DNA of 64,000 nt from Saposhnikovia divaricata (GCA_036435485.1 CM071598.1:141402148-141466147), one strand, 5' to 3'; positions 24,194-37,173 are shown, numbered from the stretch's first letter. Numbers and translations: made by a program. The notes: generated by a model not told the origin, from the letters alone.

Positions 24194-27100
24194 TTTCTGT
24201 AACACCCCCAGATCCAGGGTCGGGGATCCGGTCGTTACGGTCTCCAATTCTGTCCACAATACTTGAACTTACCTCAACATAAAATAATTTACATCATTAT
24301 GACCCAACACAACAATATAAAACACACTCGTTATAGTCCCAGAGATGAAATCAGAGTAACAATTAAATTTTATTAAACACATTATGAGTTCTTACAACCC
24401 AAAAGAGTTACAATATGAATACATACTCTTTGCCATCCATATACATAAGTCATACTAGTCCATATATTTGGTACTGAAAGAATGAATCTATCCTACCAAT
24501 AGCTTTCTCTTCGGCTCTGGTAGTCTCATCGTCCTCTCCAGCATCGAGTGCGCCTTGTGCGAATCATCTGGTCTAGCTGTTGTTGTGATATAATAATAAA
24601 GCAAGGGTGAGCAATAGCCCACCAACATTAATATTTAACTGAACGATAATATATAACAGTTCAAAAGTATCTTTCAAACCATATGCCATGCATTTACGGA
24701 AATGATGCCAGAATAACATGAACGATGAAGTCACGAGGTAACTCAAAATGCATATATAGGTGGGAATATCTGCTATGTCAAAGATAAGCCAGATATTATC
24801 ATTTATCATATAAAGAGGAACTTGCAAGGAAAATATTGCAATTCCAATTATTAACATTTTTCGAAGTCCTACAACCTGAAAGAAGTCTCTTCGATACGTG
24901 TTGCCGAAGACACCGTCAACCTGAAAGAAGTCTCTTCGATACGTGTTGCAGGGAATTCCCAATTTGGGAGATGAACCAATACTGAAGTTATCACGCGCCA
25001 GCTGTCCCACTCCTTGATGATCAGTCGGGGATGGTACAGCCCAATATAGTTTACTACCGGTAGAAGGAAGAATTGACGGCTCCACTTGTCGATTGCCTTT
25101 AATAGTAACTCCCTGGCCAATGGTTAGGCCTTGTGATGGACCGCGCGACTCGGCCTCTTACACACGACTCCTAGTTCGAATAAATCCACAGCATTGAAAC
25201 GTAGAGTTTGTCCTCCCTTCCCCAAGTGAAATACTTGTTGATAAGACTTCACAAAGTAGTCGTATCTAGTTGGAAAGGAAAATTCACCAATATTTCCCAA
25301 GCTGCTGCTTGTTAGAGGATACCATCTTGTTCCAACAATCTTACCACTCGAATGATGAGAAGGTTACTCACAGATTCAATTGATAAACAGCAACCAAGTT
25401 GCGAGTGAAACGAATAATTTTACAAGATTTATGACCGAGAAGACAACAAGATAAATAACATTGCTCAAGTAGGTTCCCCTATAATATGGAAGTTTGAGCG
25501 AGCATTTAAATACTTTTAAGATAGATTTAAATGAAGAATAAAAAGAGTTGGGAATCTTTCCTTGATAAAATAGTCGTAAAAAAAAGACACCGAAATATTT
25601 TACATAATATCTGGAGGTGAAAGATAATCTCCAGATAATATAAATCATTTTAAAAAAATTTAAAAGAATTAAATAAATATTCGAAGAATATTTATTAACT
25701 CAATAATAATTACGGAATATTATTAAATCATAGTACTGCTCGTAAGTAATCCTCGAATGAATATATAGAATTATTTACTAAATAAATCACTCCTTACATG
25801 AATATTCAAAATAATATTCATTAAATAATTAAACTCCAATAATTATTTGAAATAATATTCAATAAATAAGTCAAACCTTAAATGAATATTTGAAATTAAT
25901 ATTCATTTAATAAATAATCTTCTAAATGAATATCCAAATAATATTCATTTAGTAATCGAATCTTTAAAGGAATAATCGAAATAATATTCCTTAAGTAAAT
26001 AGAACTTCCAATGAATATTTTAAAATAATATTCATCAAGTACATAAAACCTTAAATGAATATTCGAAAGTAATATTCATTTAATAAATAACATTCCAATG
26101 AATATCAAGTAATTATTCGTTAAATAATCAAACTCTAAGTGAATATTCAAAAATAATATTCACCTAATATTTCTCGACTGAGTTAATACTCAGAGAACAT
26201 TCTTCGAAAGATTTCCAAGTAATTGATACTTTATGGAAATATAAATAACGTTTAATAATAACATTCCTCAAGATAAATAATAATCTGTCGTTGGAATCCC
26301 TCCGGGTTTCCACGACTATCTATATCTCCAAAATACCGACTCCCGGTCTATACTTAAGAATGAATATCATATGCCCTTCGCTAAGGGTCTTATCAAAACA
26401 ATCCGGCTTATAACTGATTATTCGTATCCAGTCTATAAGCCAATATCAATTCAGGGAACAAGTATCATAATATAATTTGACAATAGGCATGCATGCTATG
26501 GCATATGTAAAACGGCAATCACATATATATATATTATCACAACAACAGGTTCAAAGTTTTGAACACTTGCCTGGTAATCGGGTGTGGGTAGAGATAGCGT
26601 GTCCTGGGTCTGCTCGATGATCTATAAACAATCAAAACATTCGAGATTAACCACTTAACACCTTTTAAAAGTCTAAATATAAACTTCACTTAAGTCGAAA
26701 CACGTTTTCGAATTATCTCGTTATACACCTTTTAGTGTAACTCTTTTTATTACTGATACGATCCAACATTTGTTCGTTATTATGACATGTCATCGTACCC
26801 ACACTCGGTATATACTTAAGTCGTATAAGTTCTAAAGTCGATCGATTATGAACCGAGATTATACTTCGAGTTTTATCATTCGTTTTCTAAGTGTTTTACC
26901 AAAGTTATAACCAAGCGGGTTTTTAGGGGTTCGTTCGCGTTTCACTTCGATTCAGACATTTTTATAAAATCGAAAAATGATCCGTTTGATATGTGGTTTT
27001 CTTTCATACCTTCCTTATGACCCCTAGTATTTATTTATCAAGATTCTCCACTGAGTAACATGTTTTACGAGGGTTCAATTGAAGTTACGAACTTTTACTT

Positions 27101-27343
27101 ACGGTTCCGAACCAATTTTAGTAATTTGATCATAACTCCTAAACCGTAAGTCGGAATGTTTCCATTCTTACGCCAAAACGATCTATGGCTCGAGATCTAT
27201 AAGGACCAGTCATAATATTACCAAGGTCAGGAATGTATATTAACTATCATTCTCAGTTTCTAAGTGTTAATAAAAATTCGGCATTACGATGGCTATAGAT
27301 CGGACGTTCCAAAAATCATAATCATCATACCAAGCCACACCGG

Positions 27344-28425
27344 TGTTGTGCTAAAAAAAAATGATTATAATTTGAATCACAAGCGCACAATTCGTTTCGT
27401 TGTAATTTTTAATTGATTCGTTCCACAGGGACTAATTTTATTCGCAAACCTTAACTTCTAACTTAATCGAATTAGAACAATTTTGGTTTTTGAAAATTTT
27501 TATTTTAAACTATTTAATTACTAAAAAAAAATCCATTTTAAACTATTTGATTTAAAACTAATTTATTCTAAAAAAAATAAAAAAAAAATATTAAACTAAA
27601 TTATTAAAAACCCCTTTTTTTTTAACAGAAATTTTAAATACAATTTGACATGGCAAGTACCTCAATTACATGTCCCAGAACTCACACCAATCGACATGAA
27701 ACAAAATTAAGAAATAAACCTCACAGCAAACTCAGTACTACTCGAAATCCAGAAGCACGACTCAGGAACTCGGTTTGCAGACTCGAAAAAACCACCTAAT
27801 GATAAAACATCATAATATACACTAACCAGCAAAAAACAGAAAACACAACTACAACCTGTTTATATAACCCAGGAAACGGCAAAATCAGCTACACACTCAT
27901 TGATAACCCAGAAATTAAACTCCACGAAAACAAAACTGTTCAACTCAACACAAATTAAAATGCAACTCATCAACTCGCAGCGAATTCGACCAGTGAACCA
28001 AATCCATAAATCGGCAGAAACATGAACAAAATGCAGTAAGACTACACAACAGCACAATCGACTGGAATCAGTAACTCGGAACAAAATGAGACCAGAAACC
28101 ACAACTTGGCAAAAAAAAAAAACTCGATTACAAACTCAAACGAATACACAGCCAATTCAACACACTCCAACTCGAATCAAACGCCAACTCGACATAAAAC
28201 AATTAAACCAAAACAAACGGACGATTATAAACAGCAACATCAACACTCGCAGCATCAACATAAGAGGATACAAGAACTCAACAACGATTTAGTAAAACAG
28301 CAATCGACAAAAGCTGATATGAATCAGAGACGAACATTGACGCAATAAAATCCAAACAGCGACTTGAATAAAACAGAAACACGGAAAGGGGATGGAGTGC
28401 TTGGTCGATTAAATCAAAGAGAGTA

Positions 28426-28504
<79 letters not shown>

Positions 28505-29578
28505 GGAAAGGGGGAGGATGTGCTTGTGGTGAAGAATCTGAAGAAGTAAAGAAAAGGTTGAGCTGAGTTTTGGTATGGTGATTGTGAATCGGAAAAAAAA
28601 CAGTTGAGAGAATTAGGGGGTGTTTAGATATAAGAAAACAGGGGAGAATGAAAATTTAGCTTCGAATAAAACAATAGAAAGAGGAAATAAAATTGTAAAT
28701 TCGAAATGAAGTTTTATGCAACTAAAATTTTTGGTTTTTTTTTTAGACAACTAAATACGAAAATTAAGAAATATACTACGATATTAAAAATAAACTAAAA
28801 CGATGATTTGATTTTAAATGGCCCACAATAAAATTAATTTTTAAAGGGGCAAACTACGAATTAAAAATTAAAACGGTAATTTTAAAATTTTGAACCCACA
28901 AAAAAATTGAGATTTAAAGGGGCTCAAAATTAAAAAATTATAACAAGGAGCAAGAAATTAAAGTTTCGTTACTTTCAACCCCAAGTGGTTAGCAACGGGA
29001 TTTACGAAAATAACGAAACAAGGCAACAATAAAGGAGAGTGCAAGACAAGAAATTAAAGGAAATTAAAATTGCATTAATTATAATAAGATTGTTTACAAG
29101 ATTTGAAACTAAGAAAAGAAATACAAGAAAATAAAACTACCCTAAAATCTAAGTTACTAAATACAAGGGGGGTGAGGGGGTATTTATAGGATAGAAATTA
29201 GGGTTAAGGGGGGTGTTGGGTAAATCCCCACCATACATTTGGGTTGTGTGGTGGTGAAATCCTAGCCATCTATTTGTTTCCTTCCCCCTTAAGCTTTGAA
29301 GAGTTGATCTTGGCCATACACTTCTCTTATGTGTTGGGATGATCTCCACCTTCCACTTGTCTTGAAATATTCCTTTTGCTCCAAGCTCCTAATTCTTTTC
29401 CTTCTTTCAATTTTGGTCCTTTTTCTTCCTCCTTTTTCCCTTCCTTGCACTTTATTTATTTATTTTGTCATTTCTTTATTTATTTACGATTTACCTGAAA
29501 TGCAACAAAATAATTTATTAAAACACGAGTTCAAGCAATAAATAGGTAAATAAAATATGCAAAAATATGAAATTATCA
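27344..29578 (-). repeat. 3' LTR of the non-coding LTR element
   Basis: 2,235 bp. The minus strand starts TGATAATTTCATATTTTTGC and ends at TAGCACAACA. It contains homopolymer-rich stretches, a (GA)n tract at 28432-28501 and a GC-richer segment at 29160-29340. Short open frames inside are repeated unchanged in the other LTR and are not genes. Confidence 0.85.
28432..28501. repeat. (GA)n microsatellite
   Basis: About 35 GA units in the left LTR. The homologous tract at 31484-31528 marks the truncation point of the right LTR. Confidence 0.95.
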
Positions 29579-31482
29579 AATGCCCCCATACCTATCTTTT
29601 GCTCGTCCTCGAGGAAAATAAAAACAAAATGAAAATCTAGATGCAAAGTCCTATACTCCTTTTCGTAGGTGTGACGGTTGCATTTGGCATATGCAACAAG
29701 CCCTTTAAACCCCTAGGCAACCCTAGTGGACGAGTGAGGTCTCGTGAGGGCCTATAGTGAATGTACCCACAAAATCCTTCTAGCTTGTATAAAAGATCAC
29801 ATGGCAATGCACACCACACATACATGTCCTCTCATGACACATCAACTTAAGAATCAAAATGAAGTTGCAAAGTCTTGGTGTGGAAAGTGCAAGGGTTCAC
29901 ATAGTCTACTCAAACAACCATGCAAGAGTGATCATAAGTTCATGTCAAGTGCAAAAATCATTGGTAACCATGCTAAGTCTACAAGGGCACACCTTAGAGT
30001 CAAAACTTGAGATCTCATATGCAAAACAAGCAATACCTCACATTTCACTCACCAAAGAATATTCACTCAAGAACAAGGGTAAGTGTATCACTCAATTCCA
30101 ACAAAATCAAATGCATGCTTGACACTTGGTATCATTCCAACTTAAATCACAACATACATTAATAATGACAATCAAAAGGTCTTTATTAGGGTTGTAAAGG
30201 GGCTAGGGACAAGGTATGTCAAGAAAGGCCAAAATAAGGTGAAGTGTCAAAAGCTAGTAGTAACCTTGAATATCATGCACAACACCAAACTTCCTCCCCA
30301 CACAATTTATTTTTATTTTCAACAAAAAGCCTTGAATAGTCGCAATGAAGGAGGATTACAAAAACATAAGTATGCTCTCATATGTAAATTTTTTTCTTTT
30401 TCTTTTTTTCTTTTTTTTCTTTTTTTTTCATTTTTTTTTCATCATCTTTTTTTCATTTTTTTTTCATTTTTTTTTCATTTTTTTTTCATTTCTTTTTTTT
30501 TTTTCTCTTTTTTTTATATATATAAAGGAAAATGTTAAATGTAACAATAATCCTCCTTTAGATTTAATTTTGAAAATCGACTATCAAGGTAACAATGAAT
30601 ATTTCCACAAAAGTTATGAACAAAAGTAAACCCTATTTCATACACCTTATTGCTCCCTCAAGTTCCTACTAGCCTTTGATAAAATGGGATCAAGAATACG
30701 TAAGGCTAAACAAGAAAAAGGTCTTAGGCGAGTAATGTGGTGTGTCACCGAAAGAAAATGATTAGGCTCAAAGGGTTAACTAATTGATCATATAAGAATG
30801 GTGTGGATAATTTGGAAATATAGGTTATTCCTAAGTGCCTTTATCCTTTTGTCATCAATTAATGTCATGTATTTCAAGAAGGAACTCAAACAAGTGCTAG
30901 CAATGCAAATGACAAGTGGACACTCAAGCAAACGAATATAAATGCAAAAGATGTGCATATAGGCTCAAAACTCACTTGGTGTGGTAAAACATAATCAATC
31001 TCAAGAAATGGTATCCTCAATGCACCTACTTGTACTCAAAGCATGAAGACCAAATCATCTTACACCTAATCATGTCCTTCTAATTTCATGCACAATTCAA
31101 TTAAGTCTACTAGCTTCACCTTGCTAGTGTAAGTGTGTGAACAAGAACTTTAGCAAATCACTTCTCAAACAAAAGTTAATGGATCATAAGATTATCATAG
31201 CATGCAAGGGTGCATCAAGCAACTAGCAATCAATTAACAAGACTAGAATACGAAAAGAACTCTTTTTGATTTTTTGATTTTTTAAATTTTTTTTTTATTT
31301 TTATATTTACAATAAAAACCCCCCCATACCTAAATCATGCATTGTCCTCAATGTATGTGAATGCAAGAGAAAAGAGAAATGAGAAAGGTGAGGAAATACC
31401 TGATAAGGGATGACGGAGACTGAAAATTTCTAAAAAAAATTACGAAAGAAAACAACACACACACGCACACAAATCCAGAAAT

Positions 31483-31483
<1 letters not shown>
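29579..31483 (-). other. internal region of the non-coding LTR element
   Basis: No gag or pol on either strand. The minus-strand polypurine tract AAGATAGGTATGGGGGCA is at 29581-29600. A second similar motif (GAGGACAATGCATGATTTAG then GTATGGGGGG) lies at 31315-31355. A pyrimidine tract of T runs broken by single C bases spans 30388-30525. No primer site is found; it was probably lost with the missing U5. Confidence 0.7.
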
Positions 31484-31534
<51 letters not shown>

Positions 31535-32611
31535 AAGGAAAGGGGGAGGATGTGCTTGTGGTGAAGAATCTGAATAAGTAAAGAAAAGGTTGAGCTGAGT
31601 TTTGGTATGGTGATTGTGAATCGGAAAAAAAAACAGTTGAGAGAATTAGGGGGTGTTTAGATATAAGAAAACAGGGGAGAATGAAAATTTAGCTTCGAAT
31701 AAAACAATAGAAAGATGAAATAAAATTGTAAATTCGAAATGAAGTTTTATGCAACTAAAATTTTTGGTTTTTTTTTTAGACAACTAAATACGAAAATTAA
31801 GAAATATACTACGATATTAAAAATAAACTAAAACGATGATTTGATTTTAAATGGCCCACAATAAAATTAATTTTTAAAGGGGCAAACTACGAATTAAAAA
31901 TTAAAACGGTAATTTTAAAATTTTGAACCCATAAAAAAATTGAGATTTAAAGGGGCTCAAAATTTAAAAATTATAACAAGGAGCAAGAAATTAAAGTTTC
32001 GTTACTTTCAACCCCAAGTGGTTAGCAACGGGATTTACGAAAATAACGAAACAAGGCAACAATAAAGGAGAGTGCAAGACAAGAAATTAAAGGAAATTAA
32101 AATTGCATTAATTATAATAATAGTGTTTACAAGATTTGAAACTAAGAAAAGAAATACAAGAAAATAAAACTACCCTAAAATCTAAGTTACTAAATACAAG
32201 GGGGGTGAGGGGGTATTTATAGGATAGAAATTAGGGTTAAGGGGGGTGTTGGGTAAATCCCCACCATACATTTGGGTTGTGTGGTGGTGAAATCCTAGCC
32301 ATCTATTTGTTTCCTTCCCCCTTAAGCTTTGAAGAGTTGATCTTGGCCATACACTTCTCTTATGTGTTGGGATGATCTCCACCTTCCACTTGTCTTGAAA
32401 TATTCCTTTTGCTCCAAGCTCCTAATTCTTTTCCTTCTTTCAATTTTGGTCCTTTTTCTTCCTCCTTTTTCCCTTCCTTGCACTTTATTTATTTATTTTG
32501 TCATTTCTTTATTTATTTACGATTTACCTAAAATGCAACAAAATAATTTATTAAAACACGAGTTCAAGCAATAAATAGGTAAATAAAATATGCAAAAATA
32601 TGCAATTATCA
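31484..32611 (-). repeat. truncated 5' LTR of the non-coding LTR element
   Basis: Aligns to 28460-29578 with only a handful of substitutions. The U5 half and primer site are missing and the break coincides with the (GA)n tract. Ends AATTATCA followed by the ACCGG duplication. Confidence 0.85.
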
Positions 32612-34255
32612 ACCGGGCATCAATACAATTTATACATATGATTCTCATCTCAACAAGTCAAGAAATATCATACTTCACCATCATATTCATTATATCTCTT
32701 AGATCAATAAAGCTAATTACATAATCATGCTTATAATACACCATTTCATAACTAATCTCAAAATCATCCAATAATCATCAAAACTTAAACTAAGAGCTAG
32801 GGTTTCTTGAGATGATTACCTTCCTTGGAGTATGTACTAGCCTTACTAAGCTTGATCTAGTCCTTGTATAGCCTTAACAAAGCTTGGATCAACCAAAGAA
32901 AACAAGAAATCAAAGATTAGTTCTTGGAAGTTACTATTCACCCTAAACTTGTAAAAATCATAGAAAATTTAAAAATAAGAATTTAGCTCTCAAATGTTTA
33001 CCACATATTGGGCTCTTCATAAGCTTTGTTTTGAGTCCTAGATCATCAGATTTGAAGCTTCCTAGCTAGGGTTTTGAGCCTGTTCTTCCTGCTGGACAGA
33101 AACTGGACAGATTTGTTTCCCTAACTTTGAGCATGGATTTGACTAGGCTATACTACTTTTTTGGCCATGAAATTTTGAACGAACCTTACACATGGAGTGG
33201 AGAAGCTATGGTTAAAATATGGTGATTTTAGAAGCTCTAGATTGGGAGATATGAATTTTTCTCTCCTTATTGGTCTTGCTGGACAGTTTGGAGAGTTCTT
33301 GTGTGTCTAGCTTTTCTCTTGCCCTTATCTCATCCAAGGTGTATTATTGATATGTGTTTAGATAATATCTTGTGTAAAGTGACTTTAATAAAGGGATTAT
33401 GTCATGGATGAGGTCTTTTGCATGGACAAGTGTTAGATTTTTGTGGTCGGATGAGAAAGAATGCTAAGTACTTGTTCATTCCATAACCAAGCTAGTTACT
33501 TGAGCCTACTTGGTTGCTAGATATTTTCTAGTGGCTTATGCATGACTCTTGCTTCCTCTGCTTGTTTCTTTTGTCCGGTTATTGCTCGTTTCGATTGATC
33601 GTTCGTAGGAATATTTCACGGATTTCTAATTAGGGTTTACCGGGAATCTTCTTAATATTAATATTATCATTCTCCATCTTTCTTACTAACTTTCGAATTT
33701 ATATTCCTTAAATCCCTTCGTTAAATTCTTAAGTATTTCAGTGTCCAGGGAACTCTCGGAGAAAATAAAAGTGTGGTTTTTCAGAATCCGACAGCTTTTA
33801 CATACAATTATTTTCCTCCTGGATCACTAATACGAACTCGGAAATCCGTTCCGAATACTTCTATATAGTGTCGTCTCATAATATTCTTACTTCCACCAAA
33901 AACACTATTCATTCTTTATTCTTCCTTTATTTCCTATATTTATGACAATGTCCTTGTTCTTTCTCGGGCGGTCCTTAACCCTTTCACGGAACTACTGGAC
34001 TAATCGTTATCGATCCGGATGACATGAGAATATTCTCCTGCTTGGAATTGCCATATCTTATTCCCCTAGGAGATAAATTATTCTTACCTAAGTTGTCAAC
34101 CATTAGCATTCTTCATGGCATAAAAACATTTGAATCCAAATCTATTCCTTTCATTCATTATCTCAATCGTTACATCGTAGTCGTAATCACTATTCACCAT
34201 TACCTCAGTACATAATAAAAAGTTTTAATTATATCCAAAATTTGGGGTTCTTACA

Positions 34256-37034
34256 CACTGCCTGTGTTCCTGGTGTTGAGATTGCTGAGAATAACACCAT
34301 TCTAGCCTTTAAGGTTAAAAAAGGATATTCTCTGATCTAACCAACAAAGATTCTAACAAGGAGCAATTACCTGATTTGGTGTTGCCACTTGCAATTCAAA
34401 ATTTTCTACACCAACCTCAAGAACCTCCACAGCCTCCACAACCTCAAGAACCTCCACAGCCTAACCCTGAACCTACAAACTCTGAACCTCAACAATCTAT
34501 AAACACTGAACCCATTCAACCACCTACACACACTGAACCTCCAACTCTAAACATTGAAACACAAACCCAACCTCAACCTTCACCTCAACCTGAACAACAA
34601 CCATCTATTACCCAACCCAAACCAAAACATGGAGGTAGAAGAAAACACACAGCAGCAAATACACAGCATCGACTAGCTAAAGCTAAAAGAAAATTTGTTC
34701 AAATTCAAAAGGAGTCTGTCAGGACTAAAAGAGCTAGAAAAGAAAGGGCAAACAGACCTCCATCACCTTCTATTCTAGAGGATTCTACTGAAGAAGAGAC
34801 AGCAGAGGTGCCTCAAATTAAAAGAAGAAGTTTGATTCTTAATGATTCTGATGAGGAAATGAACTTTGAAGCTCCAGAGGTGATTTCCAAGGGAATACCT
34901 ACTGTTGAGACATATACTGCAGAAGAAGCTGCCAATATACCTGCCAACTGTAGTACTTGATGAAACAGTGGCATCACACACTGAGCTATTCTCTGATGCT
35001 CACCAGGTTCCAGAACAAGGTGAAGAGGTTGAACAAGTTAAAGTTCCAAAGTCTGTTGAGGCTAGAGATATACCTGCAGAGATTGTTGCTGAAATAGCAT
35101 TGAATGTTACTGAACCTGCAGAGATTATTGCAGAGAATGTTGCAGTGCATACTGATCAAGTTGAAGATGCAGTTGTTGATGTTGAAGATGAAGGAAGTGC
35201 AGAGTCAAACTCTTCTCAGAGTATACCAGTTCAAACTGATGCTAAGCACACACCTTTTTCTAAACCTTCAGATCAACATGACATTGAAACTGAACACTTT
35301 TCCAAGAATTCAAGGGATTGGTATAAGTCAGACTGTATTTTTCCTATTGAAAGAGCAACTAAATTTGTTCATCAATCTTCCACAAAGATCTCAAATCCTG
35401 ATATTCTCTCAAGTCTACAAGCAACCATTGTTCAAGTCAAGACACTAAATGAAAGATTTGATGAGTCTCAAAAAGCTGTTAATGAATTGAGAGCTGATGT
35501 TGTTGCTAGAGATATGACTGTGCAGAGGGATAATCAGACAAAGTTTAACACCATTTCCAAAGCTCAAGAAACTCTGTTTCAGAGGCTAGGTCAAGTTGAA
35601 CAAAATCAGAATGTATATTCTGGGAAGATTGATTCCATTGCTAACTCCTTGGAGCTGATCACTTCTATCTTGATTCCTGATGATGTCAAAAAGGGGGAGA
35701 GAGTTGCTAAGTCTAAATGCAGGCAATCTCAAACTCTGACTAAGGAGGATGATACTGAAGATGGAAGAGCAAAGGACAAAGGGAAGAAATTATTAAGAGC
35801 TGATCAAAGTCTGAAATTTGGAAAGTCTTCTAGGTCAAAGTCTGTTGGAATAATTACTGATGCTCAGGGTACTTCAAACACCAGGAGTTTATTATTCACT
35901 GAAAATCCACAGGCAGATGAAGAATTGGCTACTAAGTTATTTCTGGAAGAAAATCAAGAAGGAGTTACTATTGAAGACATTAAAGCTGAAGAAAAGAATT
36001 TACAAGAAGAACATCAGAAAGCTTTAAAGTCTGGAAAGTTTAAAAAGAAATAAAAAGCTCCTAGGCCTATTCTTAAAGGCATTGTGATTAAAGAAAATGT
36101 TGGTGCTGATCAAAGATCACAAGTATCTAAGAAACCAACAGAAGCTGAAGCCAGATTGATGCTAAAAGGCATTGCTAAAGAAGGAGAAGACTCAAAGAAG
36201 AAGAATACAACCTCTGTTTCTACATAAGTTGTACAGAGACCTTTATCTACTCAGATGCAAATGGTTTTTGGAAAACCAACTCTTCATGATCCACCTCTGA
36301 TGACTGGAGGTACTACTACTGATTTTCTGCATGGTAGAGCTTTAACAGGAAAGCAAGGTCGAGATAAATCTAGATTGGGCTCTAATAAAGAAGTCAGAAT
36401 GAATACTGGTCCTTGAGATCCTTCATCACTGGTTGTTCCAGGTCTTGGTGTTACTCAGGAGAGTTTAGACAGACTGGAATCATTTCAGTTGATTCATCAA
36501 AGAAGTTTGGATAAAGACTTTCTATTGTATTTCATGGAAGATGGTACTGTATACAAAATTGGTGAGTATGATCTTGATTTGAAGCTATGGGAGGAATTAG
36601 AATATGTTCTATATCTCTTCAAGGTGAAAAATCAAAGGACTCAACAAGCTGCAAATGTGTTAAAGAATAAGATGTTGCATAATTTGGTAGTCAGAGGTAT
36701 GAGATACAACAGTCAATATGTCCAAAAATACAGAGATTATCATGGGAATATTGTTGAGATGAAGAAGGGTAGTGCTAAAGTGAAGACAGACCTTGGTATA
36801 ACAGTTCTTGATTTTAACTCAGAGTCAGCAAAAGCACAGTTCATCAGACTGGGGAATGAGATGAGAAGAAACAAAATCTATGATCTGAGGTCTGTTATTT
36901 ATCAAACTGGTGAAGATGATTCTAAGCTAAAGGAGATCAAGGAGGTTATGCAGACAGAGCTTGAAAATGCTGAAAGAAGATTACTTATCGACTACCTTAG
37001 AACAACACCAGATGTTGAGGAGATTAAGGATTAA
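34256..37034 (+). pseudogene. envelope-like ORF, 3' part, with frameshifts and stops
   Basis: Continues the gene begun at 11773. The original frame runs to about 34340, then a one-base shift leads into a Pro/Gln/Thr-rich segment (34376-34960; PQEPPQPNPEPTNSEPQQS). A second shift near 34930 leads into a frame that runs to 37034 with three stops (about 36051, 36226 and 36416). That frame is acidic, with a Val/Glu/Ala-rich segment, a likely coiled coil (about 35400-35680) and a Lys-rich end. The final 180 residues are open (36489-37034). No clear transmembrane segment is visible. Joined length would exceed 1,000 residues, longer than I expect for Sirevirus envelope-like proteins. Confidence 0.65.
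35688..35702 (+). other. polypurine-tract-like motif inside the envelope-like region
   Basis: AAAAAGGGGGAGAGAG in the third-gene region, resembling the true tract near 37180. Multiple polypurine tracts are reported for Sireviruses. Confidence 0.45.
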
Positions 37035-37173
37035 AACTCTGTAAGAATTTTCTTGTTTTCTGTAGATTTTGTTAAGTAGAAGTTAAACTCTGTTTGTATA
37101 TTAAACACCGTATTTATTTATTTGTTTTGACATCATCAGTTATTGTTAAACTTGTGCATTTTTGCTAATGAAC

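Larger units (their letters stand above)
27344..32611 (-). mobile_element. young LTR retrotransposon without coding capacity
   Basis: Inserted into the Tekay-like LTR with an exact 5-bp duplication ACCGG (27339-27343 and 32612-32616); the uninterrupted site is visible in the other LTR near 15590. Ends are TGTTGTGC...AATTATCA. The left LTR is full (27344-29578). The right LTR is truncated at a (GA)n tract, leaving 31484-32611. Shared LTR sequence is about 99% alike by eye. A minus-strand polypurine tract lies next to the left LTR. The 1.9-kb internal part has no gag or pol, as in LARD-type non-autonomous elements. Confidence 0.85.
12407..34255 (-). mobile_element. Tekay/Del-like chromovirus with about 4.8-kb LTRs and decayed pol
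   Basis: Ends TGTAA...TTACA, inserted in the envelope-like gene with flanking CATTG and CACTG. Orientation is minus: a tRNA-iMet primer site abuts the right LTR and a polypurine tract abuts the left one. LTRs are 12407-17235 and 24198-34255 (the latter enlarged by a 5.3-kb insertion). The internal region (17236-24197) holds a remnant leader ORF and strongly decayed RT and RNase H motifs. It shares LTR ends, primer-site layout and post-primer spacer with the Tekay-like elements at 53396-64000. By eye the LTRs differ by about 3% over the first 580 bp. Confidence 0.88.
24198..34255 (-). repeat. 5' LTR of the Tekay-like element, interrupted
   Basis: Matches 12407-17235 along its length in two pieces, 24198-27343 and 32612-34255 (about 4.79 kb together). 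The gap is filled by the younger element at 27344-32611. It ends TTACA, then CACTG, then the envelope-like gene resumes. Confidence 0.9.

Noticed and set aside
13584..25648. Near-identical 90-codon minus frames at 13584-13856 and 25376-25648
   Set aside because: Both are at the same offset in the two LTRs, and the encoded text shows no family resemblance.
28086..28348. Overlapping Asn/Thr/Gln-rich frames that could be a small protein
   Set aside because: They lie in the U5 half of a non-coding LTR, and A/C-rich composition alone explains them.
30239..30629. Open frames made almost only of Phe and Ser, looking like a membrane protein
   Set aside because: They translate a T-rich tract with periodic C inside a non-coding retroelement; there is no real domain.
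29149..32382. The same 66-codon minus-strand frame at 29149-29349 and 32182-32382
   Set aside because: Its duplication only reflects the two LTRs of one element; there is no domain or codon signal.
12407..34255. Classifying this element as a LARD with a purely non-coding interior
   Set aside because: Readable remnants of RT and RNase H on the minus strand show it descends from a coding chromovirus.
11773..37034. Calling the third copia gene a functional viral envelope
   Set aside because: No signal peptide or clear transmembrane span is visible and the frame is broken; only 'envelope-like' by position is supported.
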